Shown here: positions 10,055 to 20,929 of the stretch, piece after piece
Position numbering within the stretch: position 1 is the first letter of the stretch
Layout of the letters: every line of letters starts with the position of its first letter
NCBI GenBank assembly: GCA_037127315.1
Contig: JBBBDQ010000750.1
Location: forward strand, 1,734,501-1,798,500
Direction of reading: 5' to 3'
DNA length: 64,000 bases
Origin: Ascarosepion bandense
Lineage: Eukaryota; Mollusca; Cephalopoda; Sepiida; Sepiidae
The notes under the pieces: model-generated
Told to the model about the DNA's origin: nothing
The model's input: the letters and a program-made list of their open reading frames with translations, nothing else
Databases searched by the model: none
Translations under genes and position numbers: made by a program

Positions 10055-10103
<49 letters not shown>

Positions 10104-10180
10104 GGATATTTTTGTTACACACATACACACACAAATATATATATATATATAATGGATATTTTTGTTACACACATACACAC

Positions 10181-10221
<41 letters not shown>

Positions 10222-10242
10222 GGATATTTTTGTTACACACAT

Positions 10243-10293
<51 letters not shown>

Positions 10294-10367
10294 GGATATT
10301 TTTGTTACACACATACACACACAAATATATATATATATATAATGGATATTTTTGTTATACACATACG

Positions 10368-10407
<40 letters not shown>

Positions 10408-10466
10408 GGATATTTTTGTTATACACATACACACACAAATATATATATAATGGATATTTTTGTTTT
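9917..10466. repeat. Compound minisatellite with (TA)n (9 units)
   Basis: Nine copies of a conserved core (atggatatttttgtta then cacacatacacacac) alternate with (TA)n blocks of about 10 to 40 bp. The core is nearly constant while TA length varies, so unit length varies. Confidence 0.95.
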
Positions 10467-11185
10467 CCTTGTCATTGCTTTATGATTAAGCGCATGAGAC
10501 AGGCATGCAGCTACACACACGCGTGCAACCTATTCAATCAACCGGGATGCACATACACATGCATATTTACCATCATATTTACCTCTATATCACCTATATA
10601 TTTAGATTCAGAATTACTTTTAATCACCTAATCTAAGTAAAGAAAGTGGAGAGTATAACTTTCCTATGGAAGAAAGGCAAACAATGCACGTTTTCCTCAT
10701 TGTTCAACGAGCATGGCGTCCAATTTATCAAGCCCGGGTGAATCGTAAGGAAGCGAACCAAATTCGTTGGTGTATCACGGTTGGATTGTTACGCTAATTA
10801 GGGCCTTCCATATTCAAGTTTTCACGACCGTGCGACAATTTCAAAACAATGAAGACGCAACAGTTTAGTTTCTGCTTGTTGTTGCTCGTTGCAACGAACG
10901 AGGAAAAGTGAGAGATAAAAAATAAAATGAAAATGTGGCTTAAGATATCGGACGAGTGACGCCATTAACACTGAAAGAGTTTTGCACACGCACAAACCAG
11001 TGACGTTATATAGGATTATCTATGTTTAGAGTAGGCCATACGATAATGCGTATGACTGATTGCGATTTGTGGATACCAATTATTATTTTGAAAAGACAAT
11101 CCATCAAGATTTATCCCAATTTTCTTTTCTTTGTGGGTGGGTGTAATACTTAAGATATCGGCCATTACTATCCGAACCACAGGCA

Positions 11186-11188
<3 letters not shown>
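10467..11188. other. No gene recognised
   Basis: Unique-looking sequence with no convincing ORF or repeat identity. Confidence 0.5.

Positions 11189-11277
<89 letters not shown>
11189..11277. repeat. (TA)n-(TG)n microsatellite
   Basis: About 46 bp of TA followed by about 44 bp of TG. Confidence 0.95.
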
Positions 11278-11278
<1 letters not shown>

Positions 11279-11496
11279 AGATTAAATAAACTGCTTATTT
11301 TTAATAAAATCCGTTTATTCTAACAGATAATCTATCGCGTATTATAATTGAAAGATGTCAAAAATGAACTGTAACTTTGACAGATCATTTTATTATTCAT
11401 TTCTCGATGTTCCCAAGTACTTAAATGTAGCAGACACAATGTTTGCAATTTATTTAATTTGACATGTCTAAAAAAAATTTGCTGTTTTAAATAAAG

Positions 11497-11625
11497 ATAA
11501 ATAAAGATAATTGAATTGAAAATATAAGACCAGGGACCACAACACCACTATTTTGTAACTGTCTTCGGCCATCCGCCACGGTAGGGATGGACTTATATTT
11601 TCAATTCAATTATCTTTATTGTTAA
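11497..11625. repeat. Inverted repeat, hairpin-forming
   Basis: aagataattgaattgaaaat at about 11510-11535 pairs with its reverse complement at 11591-11617, with a loop of about 60 bp. The match is essentially perfect over 25-28 bp. No ORF. Confidence 0.8.
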
Positions 11626-11659
11626 TAGCTTAAATGTTCTATGTTTACTGTGTGTTATT

Positions 11660-11870
11660 ATTTATTCTTTGATAATGGCTTATGTGAGCCGAAAGCTTAG
11701 ACCCGATAAAAAATTCAACAAATACTGTGATTTTTTGTTGTCTTTTAACGACATCACCATCAAGTATATCAGACGGTATGAACGGATCCTACACAAAATT
11801 AATAGACAAAACTTGTCTATATTATTCAATGAAACCTGCATTAATGAAAAAATGCTGCCAAAATACACAC
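11660..11870 (+). pseudogene. Penelope-like N-terminal region candidate
   Basis: A plus-strand frame reads RKLRPDKKFNKYCDFLL, then IKYIRRYERILHKINRQNLS, ILFNETCINEKMLPKYT, and then a (TA)n tract. The charged helix followed by an FN-x-C and LP(K/R)YT pattern resembles the stretch before the RT domain in Penelope-like elements, and is shared with 38070-38212 and 19676-19750. 11691-11845 is identical to 52410-52564 except for one base. Truncated at the TA tract. Confidence 0.45.
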
Positions 11871-11871
11871 A

Positions 11872-11898
<27 letters not shown>
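11869..11898. repeat. (TA)n microsatellite
   Basis: TA tract directly abutting the Penelope-like fragment. Confidence 0.9.
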
Positions 11899-11902
<4 letters not shown>

Positions 11903-12488
11903 TATGAATTAATAAATATGCATATAAAGGTACACGCATGTATAATAATATTATTCAGATGTTAATAAAACATTGCTCAGTGTACTATGAACAGAGCAAT
12001 ATTAAATGTATTAATAAATATACCTTTTGTCCTACGTCTATGCCAGTAACCTAACTTTATGAATCCATGAACATCGAGTGAACTTAAATTCAAATGTATT
12101 AAACCGTCAGTTTGTAATATGCATTTGATGACTGCATAAAGCTTGAAACTCCGATTCGTGCCATCGACGTAGGATAATACACACACACACACACACGTAT
12201 TTATATATACATATGGGGGGTGGTGAAGATGATGCATTAACGTGGAAAATATTAACGGCGCGTTTCACAGCGACTGTCTGTTTTCTTTGGCTTTCTCAGG
12301 TTAGATTGTAAGAAAGACAAATCTGTATGAGAGGCTACATACCTTGGGATCTCTGGGGATAGGTGGGAACCATATATCAAATTAAATTAAATTATCTTGG
12401 CATATACAGTGTTCAATCTCAAGAAGTCTCGGCGAAACGGGTCGTTAATTAAAATTTTTTCCACTTCGTCTCATTTTCATCATTCCTG
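11899..12488. other. No gene recognised
   Basis: No credible ORF. Contains a short (AC)n at 12180-12196. Confidence 0.5.
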
Positions 12489-12495
12489 TTTTGGA

Positions 12496-12528
<33 letters not shown>
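12489..12528. repeat. (TA)n microsatellite
   Basis: TA tract, followed by about 540 bp of very AT-rich sequence (12530-13070) with no feature seen. Confidence 0.9.
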
Positions 12529-12532
<4 letters not shown>

Positions 12533-13069
12533 CCATTTTTTCCCTCTAGTTTTGTCTTTATTTCAACCTTTTCTAAAACAAAAAAAGAAAAGAAAGAAAG
12601 AAAACATTTTATATTTTTGATCTAACTTAAAGGGACCTTTGAGTGTAATTATACTATTTTTATTGCAATTCAGAATGCATTTTATTCTTATTTTTCAAAA
12701 CTCTTATTTTATAAAGAACATTTCTTAATACCTATTTATTTATTAAAAAAATTTAAATTCATTTTATTATTTTTATAAAATCTATTATTTTATTATTATA
12801 TTCTAATACAATTCTTAAGAATAACAATCTATTAAATAAACGCAATGAAAATAAATATCATCTGTAAACATTGCAAAATGTTCATCTTAGAATATGGTTA
12901 AAAATTATTTTTAACAAAAAAAAATAAAAATGTTTATTAACTTGAATATATCTAATAATTTTGTTTTATAAGAACAATATTAGAATGAATATTAAAATAA
13001 TTAAATTGATATTTAAATTTTTAATAATTAAATAGATATTTAAAAGATTGTATTATGATATTAAGAATT

Positions 13070-13378
13070 GTATTAGATTGGCATCTAGGTCGTACCTTTT
13101 TACCGTCGAAATAGTTAAGTGTAACCCCCACTTCTGCTCCAAGAGTTTTTTTTCTCGCACTTCCCGTTTGTGGAACTCCTTGTGTTTGCTTGCTTCCCTG
13201 GTAGCTACAATCTCGAAAAGTTTAATACAACTTCAATTACTATTTTACTATTTTCCTTGATTCCCGTTAATCTTTTATTTTTTCTTCAATACCACCTGTA
13301 ACAAGTCTTTTCTTTTATTGTACCTCACTGTGCACTAGTGGCGGCCACGACTTACCTGGGTTGAAATGATTAAAAATC
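13070..13378 (+). mobile_element. Jockey/CR1-like LINE, 3' fragment
   Basis: Short 5'-truncated copy: frames give the NPHFCSKSFFSRTSRLWNSL block of the LINE C-terminus and then the 3' UTR ending gttgaaatgattaaaaatcc. Frame-broken. Confidence 0.75.
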
Positions 13379-13513
13379 CATTCAGTCGTCATGAGTAAAA
13401 AAATCACAGATTATATATAAAAGTTCTTAATACATACCATTGATAGGTATATATTAGGGACGTTTTGTTTAGATGGATAGGTTTTTGCGGATTATATGTG
13501 CAGCTCAGTTATA

Positions 13514-14460
13514 TTAGGTCGATGCAAAAGTTTTTGCCGGTTTGTAAAAGGGGCATTTTAAATCATTGTAATTTATTTTATGCATATTGTTACTTAAACA
13601 TAGCTTACTTAAACATATCACCATGATTAATTTATACCTTTTTCTTTCAGATTATGAAAGCATCATTCATATTTTTCTGCAATATTCTCACCCATGTTCT
13701 TTCCGTCGAAAGAACACATTAGGCATGCTCTACTCTATGAGTTTCACAGAGGTTCCAATGCAAATGCAACGTGTTTCTTGTTGCGAATCTTTGCTTTCTC
13801 GACACCTTCAGACACCATTTTTGGGTAGGCTTGTCACAGGTGATGAGAAGTGGATTCTCAATCATAACGTTAAACGTCGGCGATCATGGATAAATCGAGG
13901 AGAAAGACCAGTTCAGCAACCGAGAGCAGAACTCCATCCCAAAAGATCATGTTGAGCATATGGTGGGGTATTGAAGGCATCATCCATTACGAACTTTTAG
14001 ACGACAGTCAAACCATTACTGCTAGTCTCTATTGTGATCAACTTCGTCGTTTGAAAACTGCTTTGACCCCAAAACGACCTTCTTTAGTCAACAGAAAGAG
14101 AGTCATCTTCCATCATGATAAGCACTACTGACCAAAGATGTCCTAGGAGAATTTGGTTGGGAAATCTTGCATATTCTCCTGTCCTAGCTCCCTCGGATTA
14201 TTACTTTTTTCGAGGATTACAAAACCATTTAGATGGCCTTAGGTTGACATTATGGGAGGAGACTGAACATGAGTTAGATTCATATTTCACATCAAAATCT
14301 AAAGAATTTTACAAGCGAGGCATTTATAAACTCGTTGACAGATGGAACCAAGTTATAGAGATCAAAGGTCATTATTGCTATGAATAAAGATTTTCAAAGA
14401 CACAGTTTTTCATTTTTAAGATAAAATTTTAAATCGCCAAAACCTTTTGCACCGACCTGA
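13514..14460 (+). mobile_element. Mariner element, internally deleted
   Basis: Starts TTAGGTCGATGCAAAAGTTT and ends in the inverted counterpart (cgccaaaaccttttgcaccg then acctga), flanked by TA (13512-13513 and 14461-14462). At 947 bp it is shorter than a full mariner (about 1.3 kb). The transposase frame is split over three overlapping ORFs: N-terminal HTH remnants near 13690-13750, VTGDEKWI near 13835, LSIWWGIEG near 13950, then SLVNRKRVIFHHDKHY with a stop where the second Asp block should continue, and LAPSDYYFFRGLQNHLDG from 14190. This fits a D,D34D irritans-type mariner. Most of the N-terminal half is missing, and it is frameshifted. Confidence 0.85.
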
Positions 14461-14462
14461 TA

Positions 14463-14694
14463 GTTCTGAGATGCTAATGTGTCCAGGAATTGTACTCACA
14501 TGATTTTCGGTACTCTTCTTTATCAAAGCTAATGGTCCAATCATAACAAAGATATTCGCAGTTTTCAGTTTTCACATTTTTTGACTCCGAGTTGCAAGTC
14601 TCTATAACTTGGCATTTATGAAATTATTTTTTTAGAAATATTGTAATTTTGGCGGCAAACCATATCAGTTAGTTGCCAGATTCCTTTTATGAAA
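14463..14694. other. No gene recognised
   Basis: Short AT-rich spacer between mariner and SINE. Confidence 0.5.
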
Positions 14695-14985
14695 TCTTTT
14701 CTGACTATTGTGGTTCAGTGGATATCGACTCAGAACGAGAAATCGGGAACCGAGTTCAAATTGCAGTTCACTTATGCACAAATATCCTTGGGAAAGGTAT
14801 TAATCTGGCTTTTCCCTTTAGTTATGGATTAAATAACAGACAGATTGGGTTCTATAGCCTTGGTCGGCAACCAGTCTACCGCAAAAAGTAATGGCAACAT
14901 AGTGCGAAAAAATGTTCTGCCCAGTCAGTTATGTCTCTTTCGAGACATGATCAGCCAAGCGTATATCACGTATGACACTTAAATG
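14695..14985 (+). mobile_element. tRNA-derived SINE (main family)
   Basis: Nearly full-length: head ttgtggttcagtggatatcg, B-box-like gagttcaaattgcag (degenerate), body, palindromic tctctttcgagacatgatca, and end tcacgtatgacacttaaatg. A twin-primed LINE lies immediately downstream. Confidence 0.85.
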
Positions 14986-15503
14986 ACTAACTGGTCTATT
15001 CGCATCCAAATAGTCTTGTCTGTGATGATTGGAATTGTCCAGCATTCACTGCCATATTGAAGGACAGACATCACATAACAATTCAGTACTCTCTCCTTTG
15101 TTTTTAGAAAAATATTATCTGTCCGAAATGTAGTTCTACAGGAGGATGCCGAGGAGACCATGGACGGAACAAGGGAGTAAAGACGATATTTTGGAGATGA
15201 TGGAAGCGAAAAAGAGACTGATACTTAACATCAGGAAAAGACAACTGAAGTTGCTGCAACACGTAACGAGGCAGGAGGGCTTAGAGAATCTGATACTCAC
15301 GGGAAGGAGAAAGAGGGTAAGGCAACATGTGACATAATTGATGCACTTGAGCAGATGGATGGTAAAGATAGTTTTGGGAGGAGTAACAAGAAAAGGGTGT
15401 TAAGAGTTACAAAGAATAGGGACTCGTGGAGGGCTATGACCGTCTACGTCCTGAAGAGACACGGCACATAGAAGAAGAAGAAGAAGAAGAAGAAGAAGAA
15501 GAA
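14986..15503. mobile_element. RTE-like LINE with 5' inversion and (GAA)n tail
   Basis: Minus-strand 15132-14995 encodes the upstream part of the LINE C-terminus (RVLNCYVMSVLQYGSECWTI). From about 15135 the plus strand continues with the following part of the same protein (RRPWTEQGSKDDILEMM, AKKRLILNIRKRQLKLLQHV). The 3' end (ctacgtcctgaagagaca) runs into (GAA)n at 15471-15503. Inverted 5' segment plus sense 3' segment plus tail is the structure made by twin priming during target-primed reverse transcription. Coding is interrupted. Confidence 0.75.
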
Positions 15504-15696
15504 GATTGGGAAATTTCACAGTATAGTCACTCCATCGCTATTTGTAATACTATTCGGGTGTTGTTTGTATCGTGTAACGAGAGCATAATACGAACAGACA
15601 TTTTAATGAATATATTATTATGTCTACTAAAGTATTCTCATTAATATCATCAGCATCAGCATCAGTATTATCATCATCGTTATTATCATTAGTAAT

Positions 15697-16222
15697 TTGC
15701 AATGTGACTGATAGCGACTTAGTAGCTTGGCTGCAGTCGCTCTCTCACCGGCGAGTCGTGGCTTCCCTGTGCCTCTTCTATAAATACTTTCACGGCTTCT
15801 GCTCCGATGAACTTAGATCACTGGTAGCCCCTAGGTATGAATTTCCACGAGCTACTAGATTAGCAACTAGGTCCCGCTCTTTTACAGTGAAACCGATAAA
15901 GTGTAACCGCGATTTCTACTCTAATAGCTTCTTTTCACGCACTTCCCACCCGTGGAATTCCCTTCCATATACTTTCTCCCCCGACAGCTACAATCTCCAG
16001 GAATTTAAATGCAAGGTCAATAGACATATCCTATCACAATCACTCGCATCCATTCTTACAAGCTCTTTTTCCATTTACTCTACCCACATCCTCGGTATCC
16101 TTACCCGTCTTTTCCTGACATTTCCTATAACTAACCCCTCTTTCTCATCACTTTCCCCTAAGTAACCCCCTGTGCAACAGTGGCAGTAGAATGCGTTGCT
16201 TGGGGTGAGATGATTAAAAAAA
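15697..16222 (+). mobile_element. Jockey/CR1-like LINE, 3' fragment
   Basis: Open to 16165 and begins with CNVTDSDLVAWLQSLSHRR, then LCLFYKYFHGFCSDELRSL, FYSNSFFSRTSHPWNSLPYT and NLQEFKCKVNRHIL, the C-terminus of the family. The stop is followed by the 3' UTR with tcatcactttcccctaagta and cccctgtgcaacagtggcag, and ends gatgattaaaaaaac. This UTR segment is the best local relative of the 39-bp satellite unit at 60592. The frame is intact across the 3' part, so it is a relatively young truncated insertion. Confidence 0.8.
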
Positions 16223-16239
16223 CAAAAACAAAATTTTTA

Positions 16240-17330
16240 TCAATATCATCATTTTTACTATTATTATGTCATTTTCATCATAATTCAATTTCTGTTATGT
16301 TCACACTACCTACCAACTCTACAGAAAGACCTAAAGCAAGTGATGATGTGTCGTTATGTCTACATTTCATTTGTTTTTCTATCCCTCATAACATCACTAG
16401 CGTTGCATGGATATAGTTCTTCTTAATGTTGTGGGCAGTACTTATCAAAAGATTTTTTTTTTTTGTATATCGCTTAAGTCTGCAGAAAGACCTAAGACAG
16501 GTCTTGGTCTGTTGTTATGGCTCCGTTTTTTCATGTTTTTTTCTGTCTCCAATATCATCCCCAGCGTTACATAGACAAAGTTCTCCTTAGTGTGTGGGCT
16601 GTACTTAACAAGACAGTTTTTCTTAAGCTGAGTTTTCCAGGGATTCTTTCAATGTGTTGTTTTGTTCCACTTTTTATCATTCCAAGTGTACCTACTATTA
16701 CTGGTACTATTCTTGTTTTCAATTTCCACATTTTTTCTATTTCAATTTCCAGGTCTTTATATTTTGACAGTTTTTCGAATTCCTTGGTTGCTATATTACA
16801 ATCTGTTAAACAAGCCATATCAATTAATAGACAGGTTTTTTTTCTTTTTGGTTTTTAACAATAATATCTGGCCTGTTTGCTTCAATTTTTCTGTCAATTT
16901 AGATGGTGTACTCCCATAAAATGGTGACGTCTTCTATTTCTGTAACCGATGCTGGGTCATGTTCATACCAGTGTTTGTTTACATATTTTTCATAGTGTTT
17001 GCACATTGTCCAGTGTAAATTTTGCCCCACTCTATCTATTATTATTATTTTCATCATAATTTCTGCTATCGTCACACGACCTAAAAACTCTGTGAAAATA
17101 CCTAAAGGTATGCCTACATTTCATTTGTTTTTCTATCCCCCATAACATCACTAGCGTTGCATGGATAAAGTTCTTCTTAGTGTTGTGGGCTGTAATTATG
17201 AAGATAATTTTTTGTATATCGCTTAAGCTGGGATCTCCAGAAATTCTTTCAATGTGTTTTGTTCCATTTTTTTATCACTTCAAGCGCACCTACTGTCGCA
17301 GGTACTATTCTTGTTTTCAATTCTACAAAT
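16240..17330 (-). mobile_element. RLE-type LINE, overlapping 3' pieces
   Basis: Minus-strand sequence of the RLE LINE in three partial pieces sharing the 3' UTR and C-terminus: about 17045-17330, 16490-17045 and 16240-16490. The middle piece encodes the tail of the endonuclease region (RIVPVIVGTLGMIKSGTK, ending RRTLSM), with IEIEK upstream. Each piece restarts at the 3' UTR, so these are separate truncated insertions or a local duplication. All frames are broken upstream. Confidence 0.65.
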
Positions 17331-17738
17331 ACTTTCACGGCTTCTGCTTTGATTAACTTAGATCACTGGTGCCTCCTATATACAAATTTACTCGAGCCAC
17401 AAGATTAGCAATTAGGTCCCACCCTTTTACTGTGAAACTAATAAATTGTAAACGCGAATTCTTCTTTTCAGCTTCTTTTCTCGCACTTCCCGCCTGTAGA
17501 ATTCCCTTCCATTTACTTGCTTTCCCGACAGCTACACTCCTATCTCACTAACTTGCTTCCTCTTTCTCATGCTCCCTTCTCCGTCCACTCCACTCTCATC
17601 AGTATTTTCATCCTTCTCTTACGCACTTCTTGACACCCCTATAACCTGTCACTGTTTCTCATAACTTTCCTCCTATGTAACCCCCTGCACAACAGAGGCA
17701 GTAAAATGCCTTGCTTGGAGCGATATGATTATAAAAAC
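17331..17738 (+). mobile_element. Jockey/CR1-like LINE, 3' fragment
   Basis: Begins at the 'tacaaatactttcacggctt' segment of the C-terminus and runs through the 3' UTR (tttctcataactttcctcct, cccctgcacaacagaggcag) to gatatgattataaaaac. Frameshifted. Confidence 0.75.
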
Positions 17739-17814
17739 TCTATACTATTATAATGTGGATATAAAGTTGGGGATCAATTCTACATTACAATCAATATATA
17801 AACTGATCACTCAC
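17739..17814. other. Unassigned spacer
   Basis: Short AT-rich stretch between two LINE 3' ends. Confidence 0.4.
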
Positions 17815-17945
17815 TTTATGGTCACAATCATCCTTCTCTTGCCCACTTCCTGACACTTCCTGTCACTCTTTCTCATAACTTTCCTCCTATGTAACCCCCT
17901 GCACAACAGTGGCAGTAAAATGCATTGGCGATATGATTATAAAAA
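17815..17945 (+). mobile_element. Jockey/CR1-like LINE, 3' UTR only
   Basis: Only the last ~130 bp of the LINE: ctttctcataactttcctcc, taaccccctgcacaacagtg, and the gatatgattataaaaag end. This is a severe 5' truncation. Confidence 0.7.
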
Positions 17946-18376
17946 GAATAAAAATTCCACATTTTTCTATTTCAATGTCAAGGTCTTTATATGTTGATAG
18001 TTTTGCAAATTCCTCGGTTGCTATGTTACAATCCGCTGGACAAGCCATGTTAAGAGTAAGTAAATTTTTCTTTTTGGTATTTGACCATAATGCCCGGCCT
18101 ATTTGCTTCAATTTTCCTGTCTGTATAGATAGTGTAATTCCATAAAATGTCAATATCTTCTGTTTCTGTAACCGGTGCTGGGTGATGTTCATACCAATGT
18201 TTGTTTATATATTTTCCAAATTGTTTCCACATTGTCCAGTGTAAATATTGTCCCACTCTATCGTGACGATTGTTATATTCATTTGGGGCAAGTACAGAAC
18301 ACCCAGAGATTAGATGATCTATTCTTTTCTGGTATTTGTCACAAAACCTGCATTTTGGATCCACATTATTATGTGT
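17946..18376 (-). mobile_element. RLE-type LINE fragment with zinc finger
   Basis: Minus-strand ORF from about 18376: a finger CRFCDKYQKRIDHLISGC, then YLHWTMWKQFGKYINKHW, a WNYTIYTDRKIEANR segment, then RPGIMVK. CCHC finger followed by endonuclease core is the expected order for RLE LINEs. The RPD seen in the 462-930 copy is RPG here, so the endonuclease core residue is lost. It has one WNYTIYTDR unit, showing the ancestral single state of the array at 927-1376. Truncated at both ends. Confidence 0.7.
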
Positions 18377-18392
18377 GACGATGATGATGATG

Positions 18393-18437
<45 letters not shown>

Positions 18438-18600
18438 AGAAATGATAATAAAAATAACAATAATAATAATAATAATTTATGATGATGATTATTATTATTA
18501 CTATTATTATTATTATTTCTTATATATTAAGAACACTATATTGTACTTATCATTCTTATAGTCGTTGTTATTATTAAAGATATTTATTTAACTGCTATAA
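18377..18600. repeat. (ATT)n and (GAT)n simple sequence
   Basis: GATGAT and TTA triplet runs with interruptions, including about 50 bp of (TTA)n at 18393-18436. Confidence 0.85.
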
Positions 18601-19039
18601 ACAATATGGTTATTATCATCATCACCATCGGCATAATCATTGTCGTGTTATTTGTATTATTTTCCGCAATTATTTGTGTTGTGGGTGTTGATATTTTCGC
18701 TGTTTGTTATTTTTCTATCATTGCAGTCATGAACAATAATGTTATCATTATCCTCATTATTCGTATTAATGTTGTTGTTATTATGAAACATTTTACGAGT
18801 TTTCTTTTATATATTATTTCTTCATTGTTGTTGGTGCTGTTGTTTATAAAATCCATTGTCATTGGGCAAGGAAAGCAAAAGTTTCGCCATGTAGATTGGA
18901 AAGGAAAAACTGCAAACGTATTGTTCAAAAATAAATCCGAAAGAATTTCGAAAAAGCAAAAAAATAAGGCACTGAAGGCGGGAGGGTTTAGGGTGGAGAT
19001 GAATACCAGAAGGTGATAGAGGGGAAGGCGAGTGTACGA

Positions 19040-19040
<1 letters not shown>
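18601..19040. other. No gene recognised
   Basis: The 136-codon plus-strand frame at 18606 is dominated by I/V from degenerate ATT/ATC/GTT triplets and looks like decayed simple sequence. Nothing else is seen. Confidence 0.5.
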
Positions 19041-19077
<37 letters not shown>

Positions 19078-19088
19078 AAGGAAGGAAG
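19041..19088. repeat. (GA)n-(GGAA)n microsatellite
   Basis: About 16 GA dinucleotides followed by GGAA repeats. Confidence 0.9.
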
Positions 19089-19329
19089 AGGTGGGGGATC
19101 GAGAGTGTAAACAAGAGAAAAAGGAGAGGCGGTAAAAGAGTTGTGTGACAGGAAGTAGGTGGACAATTCTTTCGCATCAGTGGAAACCGCCAAGCGTTCC
19201 TAAAGTCCATCAGGGTTTTTCCCCTTTTTTTCTAGTCATTTCCTGAATTTTTTGTTTCTTAATTTAATGTGTAGATGTGTGTGTGAGTAAGTAAACGACA
19301 ATATATCTGTCTATATCATATTTATTCAT

Positions 19330-19332
19330 ATT

Positions 19333-19373
<41 letters not shown>

Positions 19374-19766
19374 ATGCAGTGTAAATAATATGCATACATA
19401 GAAAATAATATATATATATAAAATAATATATATATATACAGTAAATAATAAAATATATAGTAAATACTATAAAGTAAATATACATAATAAATAATATTTA
19501 TTTATAGTAAATAATATGTATATACATGGTAAATAATATTCATCTAGAGTAAATAATATATATATATATATATATATACTAAATAATATACATATAAAGT
19601 AAATAATTTGTATATAATAAATAATATAAAGTAATATAAATATATATATATACATATATATCTATATATATGTGTGTAAATTTAGTGTATCGAGGTAGCA
19701 GATAATTTTCTAAACATATATTGTTAAATATAATAGACAATGAATATATGCATACATATATATGAA

Positions 19767-19810
<44 letters not shown>

Positions 19811-20100
19811 TATATATAGCAAAAATATACATATACAGAAAGTAATATATATAATAAATAATATATACATATACATATATACATATACATATATACATAT
19901 ATATAATATAATGTAACTAAGTAATATATATATATCTACACATGCATATATATAGCAAAAATATACATATAGAGCAAAATATATATATATAATAAATAAT
20001 ATATACATATATATACATATATATAATATAATATAAAGTAAGTATACATATATACATTGCCAAAATATACTTATAGAGTAAATAATATATATAGTAAATA
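19330..20100. repeat. TA-rich compound simple sequence
   Basis: Alternating TATA tracts and recurrent agtaaataatatatat-type motifs, suggesting a degenerate minisatellite of roughly 20-60 bp. The minus-strand open frames in it are Y/I dipeptide artefacts. Confidence 0.85.
19676..19750 (-). pseudogene. Penelope-like N-terminal remnant
   Basis: Minus strand gives a stretch ending LENYLLPRYTKF. It matches NICLQNYLLPRYT at 38170-38212 and borders TA-rich sequence at the same point. Confidence 0.4.

Positions 20101-20160
<60 letters not shown>
20101..20160. repeat. (GT)n microsatellite
   Basis: About 29 uninterrupted GT dinucleotides. Confidence 0.95.
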
Positions 20161-20164
<4 letters not shown>

Positions 20165-20460
20165 TGCTTGTTAAGATTTTTTTAAATCGTCTTTTGAAGA
20201 CAGTAAAAAGAGAAAATTTCAGTTCCAGGATGAAATTTATATGATTATTTGCGCTTATTTACCCCAGGTTTCCCGCCGAGCACGCGCGTGCGTCTCACTG
20301 CCAGTGTGACCCAGTATGAGTCGAGCGAGGAATGCGTGTGACAGAAAGAGAAAGAGGAAAAGAAAAGAAAGAAAAATAAAAAAATGTAGGAAGATAGGAG
20401 GAGAAATGAAGAAACAAATAAAGATAGTAAATGAGGGTATACGCCTCTGTCAATACTGGC
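20161..20460. other. No gene recognised
   Basis: No ORF. Slightly GC-richer around 20275-20330. Confidence 0.5.
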
Positions 20461-20467
20461 ATTGCGC

Positions 20468-20540
20468 TATATATATAAATGCGTAAATATATAAATGCGT
20501 AAATATATAAATGCGTAAATATATAAATGCGTAAATATGT
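20468..20540. repeat. 16-bp tandem repeat
   Basis: Four to five copies of aaatgcgtaaatatat. Confidence 0.9.
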
Positions 20541-20659
20541 CGTTAAATATATGTGCTTGTACTTATATGATTGATGTTTGCGTACATTTTGCCATGCTTA
20601 GGCGAGATTCAAATGTACCATGTACCATCGCAACAATCAATCATAGAAGTATATACACT

Positions 20660-20662
<3 letters not shown>

Positions 20663-20702
<40 letters not shown>
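20663..20702. repeat. (TA)n microsatellite
   Basis: TA tract immediately 3' (on the minus strand) of the hammerhead motif. Confidence 0.95.
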
Positions 20703-20706
<4 letters not shown>

Positions 20707-20760
20707 AGCTGCAGACAGATCTGTTTCGCTGTATCACAGCTCATCAGTAAGGTTAGACTC
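20701..20760 (-). ncRNA. Hammerhead ribozyme motif
   Basis: The minus strand contains CTGATGAG (20747-20740), a 5-bp stem II with a GAT loop (gctgt-gat-acagc), CGAAAC (20728-20723), then a short self-complementary stem III (acagatctgt) followed by C, giving a GUC cleavage triplet. All conserved core positions of a hammerhead are present. Stem I would be closed by AGTC (about 20759) and GACT (about 20704), with poor pairing next to the core. Very short stem III is typical of type I hammerheads in Penelope-like retroelements and retrozymes. Activity is inferred. A decayed relative sits at 53560-53605. Confidence 0.7.
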
Positions 20761-20925
20761 CGATTGCTTTTAACCCAGGATTGAAACCCGACCGAATTGG
20801 CGTTCGGTAGAAGAAGGCAGACTTTTTAGCGTGTATATTGTCATTATATCCGCCCAATAGCGGTAAATCCATTACTGAATTAGCGGTGCGTACATGTCAG
20901 AGTAGCTACTGTTATATATATATAT
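20761..20925 (-). mobile_element. Body of hammerhead-bearing repeat
   Basis: On the minus strand this precedes the ribozyme and includes ggtcgggtttcaatcctggg and aatcggagtctaacc. A diverged version lies at 53510-53560 in front of the decayed ribozyme. Likely part of a Penelope-like pLTR or a retrozyme; the limits are unclear. Confidence 0.45.
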
Positions 20926-20929
20926 ATTA

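Noticed and set aside
9899..10485. Y/I/H-rich ORFs
   Set aside because: Translations of TA and CACA repeats.
18606..19016. 136-codon I/V-rich ORF as a membrane protein
   Set aside because: Looks like degenerate triplet simple sequence; no conserved pattern.
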